Shown here in pieces: positions 60,730 to 64,000 of a stretch of 64,000 nucleotides of DNA. Position numbers and translations under genes: made by a program. The first letter of the stretch is position 1; every line of letters begins with the position of its first letter. The notes under the pieces were generated by a model. That model saw only the letters and a program-made list of their open reading frames with translations. It had not been told where the DNA came from and made no database searches. The DNA comes from Clostridia bacterium (lineage in GTDB: Bacteria; Bacillota; Clostridia; Christensenellales; QAND01): assembly GCA_017439715.1 (NCBI GenBank), contig JAFSIR010000009.1, forward strand, positions 27,880 to 91,879, written 5' to 3'.

Positions 60730-61524
60730 ATGAACGGGAATGCACCGATCGGAGTGTTTGATTCCGGTGCCGGCGGGCTTGCAACGCTTCATTCTTTGGT
60801 GCAGGCGCTGCCGAACGAAAGCTTTATTTATTATGGAGACAGCCTGCATGCGCCTTATGGCGTGCGCCCGCGGGAAGAGATCTGCGCCCTTTCGCTGGAT
60901 TGCGCCCGATTTTTGGCGCAGAAAGGCTGCAAGGCTTTGGTAGTTGCCTGTAACACGGCGTCTTCTGCAGCGGTGGAGACATTGCGGGCCGAGTTTGAAA
61001 TGCCCATCGTAGCCATGGAGCCGGCCATCCGCCCGGCTGCAAAGCTGATTAAAAACGGATATGTGCTTGTGATGGCAACGTATATGACATTGCATCAAAC
61101 AAGGTACATAAACCGGATCCGTGAGCTTGAGATCGAGGACAGAACGCTCTCTGTCCCCTGTCCGAAGTTGGTGGAAGCGGTGGAACGCGGCATAACGAGC
61201 GGCCATGAAGCGGAAGCGGAAATACAAACGTATTTGGCTCCGTATGCGGACAAGACTGTGGATGCGATCGTGCTCGGATGCACACACTTTTTGCACATGA
61301 AACAAGCGGTGCGGAATGTTTCGGCCCGGCTGTGGCCGCAGGCACAGGTGATCGATGGAGACGAGGGAACAGCCCGTCAGCTGGTGCGGATACTGGATAA
61401 TGCCGGTATTCGGAGCATCGGGCAGGAAAAGGGCGTTGTTACGCTGTTCACATCCGATACGGAACAAACGCTTGCGCTATACCGCCGGTTATATGAATTG
61501 CTCGATGCACGGGAGGAAAAATGA
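60730..61524 (+). CDS. murI: Glutamate racemase
   Basis: A 264-residue cofactor-independent racemase supplying D-glutamate for peptidoglycan. Both catalytic cysteines are in place: VACNTASSA and LGCTHF. VFDSGAGGLATL opens the protein. ATG after AAAGGAG. Overlaps the next gene by four bases. Confidence 0.95.
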   Translation: MNGNAPIGVFDSGAGGLATLHSLVQALPNESFIYYGDSLHAPYGVRPREEICALSLDCARFLAQKGCKALVVACNTASSAAVETLRAEFEMPIVAMEPAIRPAAKLIKNGYVLVMATYMTLHQTRYINRIRELEIEDRTLSVPCPKLVEAVERGITSGHEAEAEIQTYLAPYADKTVDAIVLGCTHFLHMKQAVRNVSARLWPQAQVIDGDEGTARQLVRILDNAGIRSIGQEKGVVTLFTSDTEQTLALYRRLYELLDAREEK

Positions 61525-62026
61525 TGAAAGTGGGATTGCAGACTCCTACGCCCATGGATGAACAGGCATTTATGTCTTACACTCAGGATTTTGAAGATAA
61601 CATGGAAACCATTCAGCCAATAGAACTGCGGTTGGAAGGCAGGAGCTATGCGGCCTGGTTTGTGGATCAGATTTCGCATTATTTGGTAAAACCGGAGAAT
61701 TGGGTCAGCTATAAAACTTATTTTTATTGGGACAACGGCGAGATCGTGGCAGCAATTACGTTGCGGCGGGAGCTGAACGAGTCGCTCCAATATAACGGGG
61801 GCCATATTGGGTTCGCCGTGCGCCCCAGCCGCCGTTATTACAGGATTGAGAATGAGCTGTTTGGCGCCATCCTGCCGGAAGCAAAGGCCCTGGCTGGAGG
61901 CAGCCTGCTTGTCTGCTGCGAAAAGCAGAACACAAAGCTTAATGAAGCGGTTATTTCCAATGGCGGTGTGCTGGAAGAAGAGATGCTCTCCGGCGGGGTG
62001 GAAATTTGCCGGTATCGGATAAACGC

Positions 62027-62030
<4 letters not shown>
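61521..62030 (+). CDS. GNAT-like acetyltransferase
   Basis: A 169-residue protein with GNAT-like organisation: YWDNGEIVAAITLRREL strand pair, GGHIGFAVRPSRR (acetyl-CoA beta-bulge and P-loop-like region) and CCEKQNTKLNEAVISNGGV. Substrate unknown. ATG 61521 overlaps murI, and its end overlaps truA (ATGA), so the three form one coupled operon. Confidence 0.8.

Positions 62031-64000
<1,970 letters not shown>

Overview
The window reads as chromosomal DNA of a spore-forming, anaerobic-type member of the Bacillota (class Clostridia), roughly half G+C by eye. The support is two alpha/beta small acid-soluble spore proteins, the GPR protease that degrades them, SpoIIP, a YtxC-like protein, class B sortase, FeoAB, strong AGGAGG ribosome sites, frequent TTG/GTG starts, and the low-GC Gram-positive gene orders rpmB-asp23-fakA-recG and comEC-holA-rpsT-gpr-spoIIP. 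Species cannot be named from the sequence. No phage, insertion sequence, integron or CRISPR array was seen. Genes are dense and mostly bounded by clear intrinsic terminators.

Layout. 1-8.4 kb: acyl-CoA synthetase (cut by the window edge), SWIM zinc-finger protein, alanine dehydrogenase with a coupled acetyltransferase, an acyltransferase/zinc-ribbon protein coupled to a YfcC-type transporter, a transaldolase-like aldolase and a small P-loop kinase. 8.5-9.7 kb: a decayed CoA-disulfide reductase/rhodanese gene. 9.8-11.9 kb: an uncharacterised trio (DUF5685-like, J-domain, membrane protein). 12.3-17.6 kb: metal block, feoA-feoB-Cys-rich small protein diverging from an ArsR regulator and a P-type ATPase with a His/Cys repeat array. 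17.6-20.5 kb: an atypical enolase paralogue diverging from a glycerate 2-kinase. 20.6-27 kb: tRNA-Ser and a complete oligopeptide ABC importer. 27.1-33.9 kb: a candidate structured RNA, DNA glycosylase, ZIP transporter, ArsC-like protein, cell-surface 5'-nucleotidase, MATE pump, and a NusG_II/FMN-binding pair. 34-37.7 kb: PdxA-like dehydrogenase, D-aminoacylase and D-threonine aldolase-like enzyme. 37.8-44.4 kb: HD hydrolase, a GntR/ABC operon with a visible operator, tartronate-semialdehyde-reductase-like enzyme, NagD-type phosphatase and TrmO. 44.5-50.5 kb: PrsA-like foldase, a tiny membrane protein, L28, Asp23, FakA and RecG. 50.7-52.0 kb: two SASP genes and six tRNA genes (Val, Asp, Phe, Gly, Cys, Leu). 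52.2-62.8 kb: YtxC-like protein, sortase B, HD protein, MBL hydrolase, ComEC, HolA, S20, GPR, SpoIIP, MurI, GNAT and TruA. 62.8 kb to the end: a canonical enolase running off the window.

Functional links. A dehydrogenase of the tartronate semialdehyde reductase type (41.99 kb), the glycerate 2-kinase (18.98 kb) and the canonical enolase (62.8 kb) could form a glycerate to 2-phosphoglycerate to PEP route. The GPR protease and its SASP substrates are both present. D-amino-acid enzymes cluster at 35-37.7 kb. The most unusual items are the enolase paralogue with replaced catalytic residues, the seven-unit metal-binding repeat, the paired TTAGC-N4-GCTAA operators at the feo promoter, the 27.15-27.38 kb structured RNA candidate, and the doubly broken CoA-disulfide reductase gene. 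None of these amounts to a proven new system.
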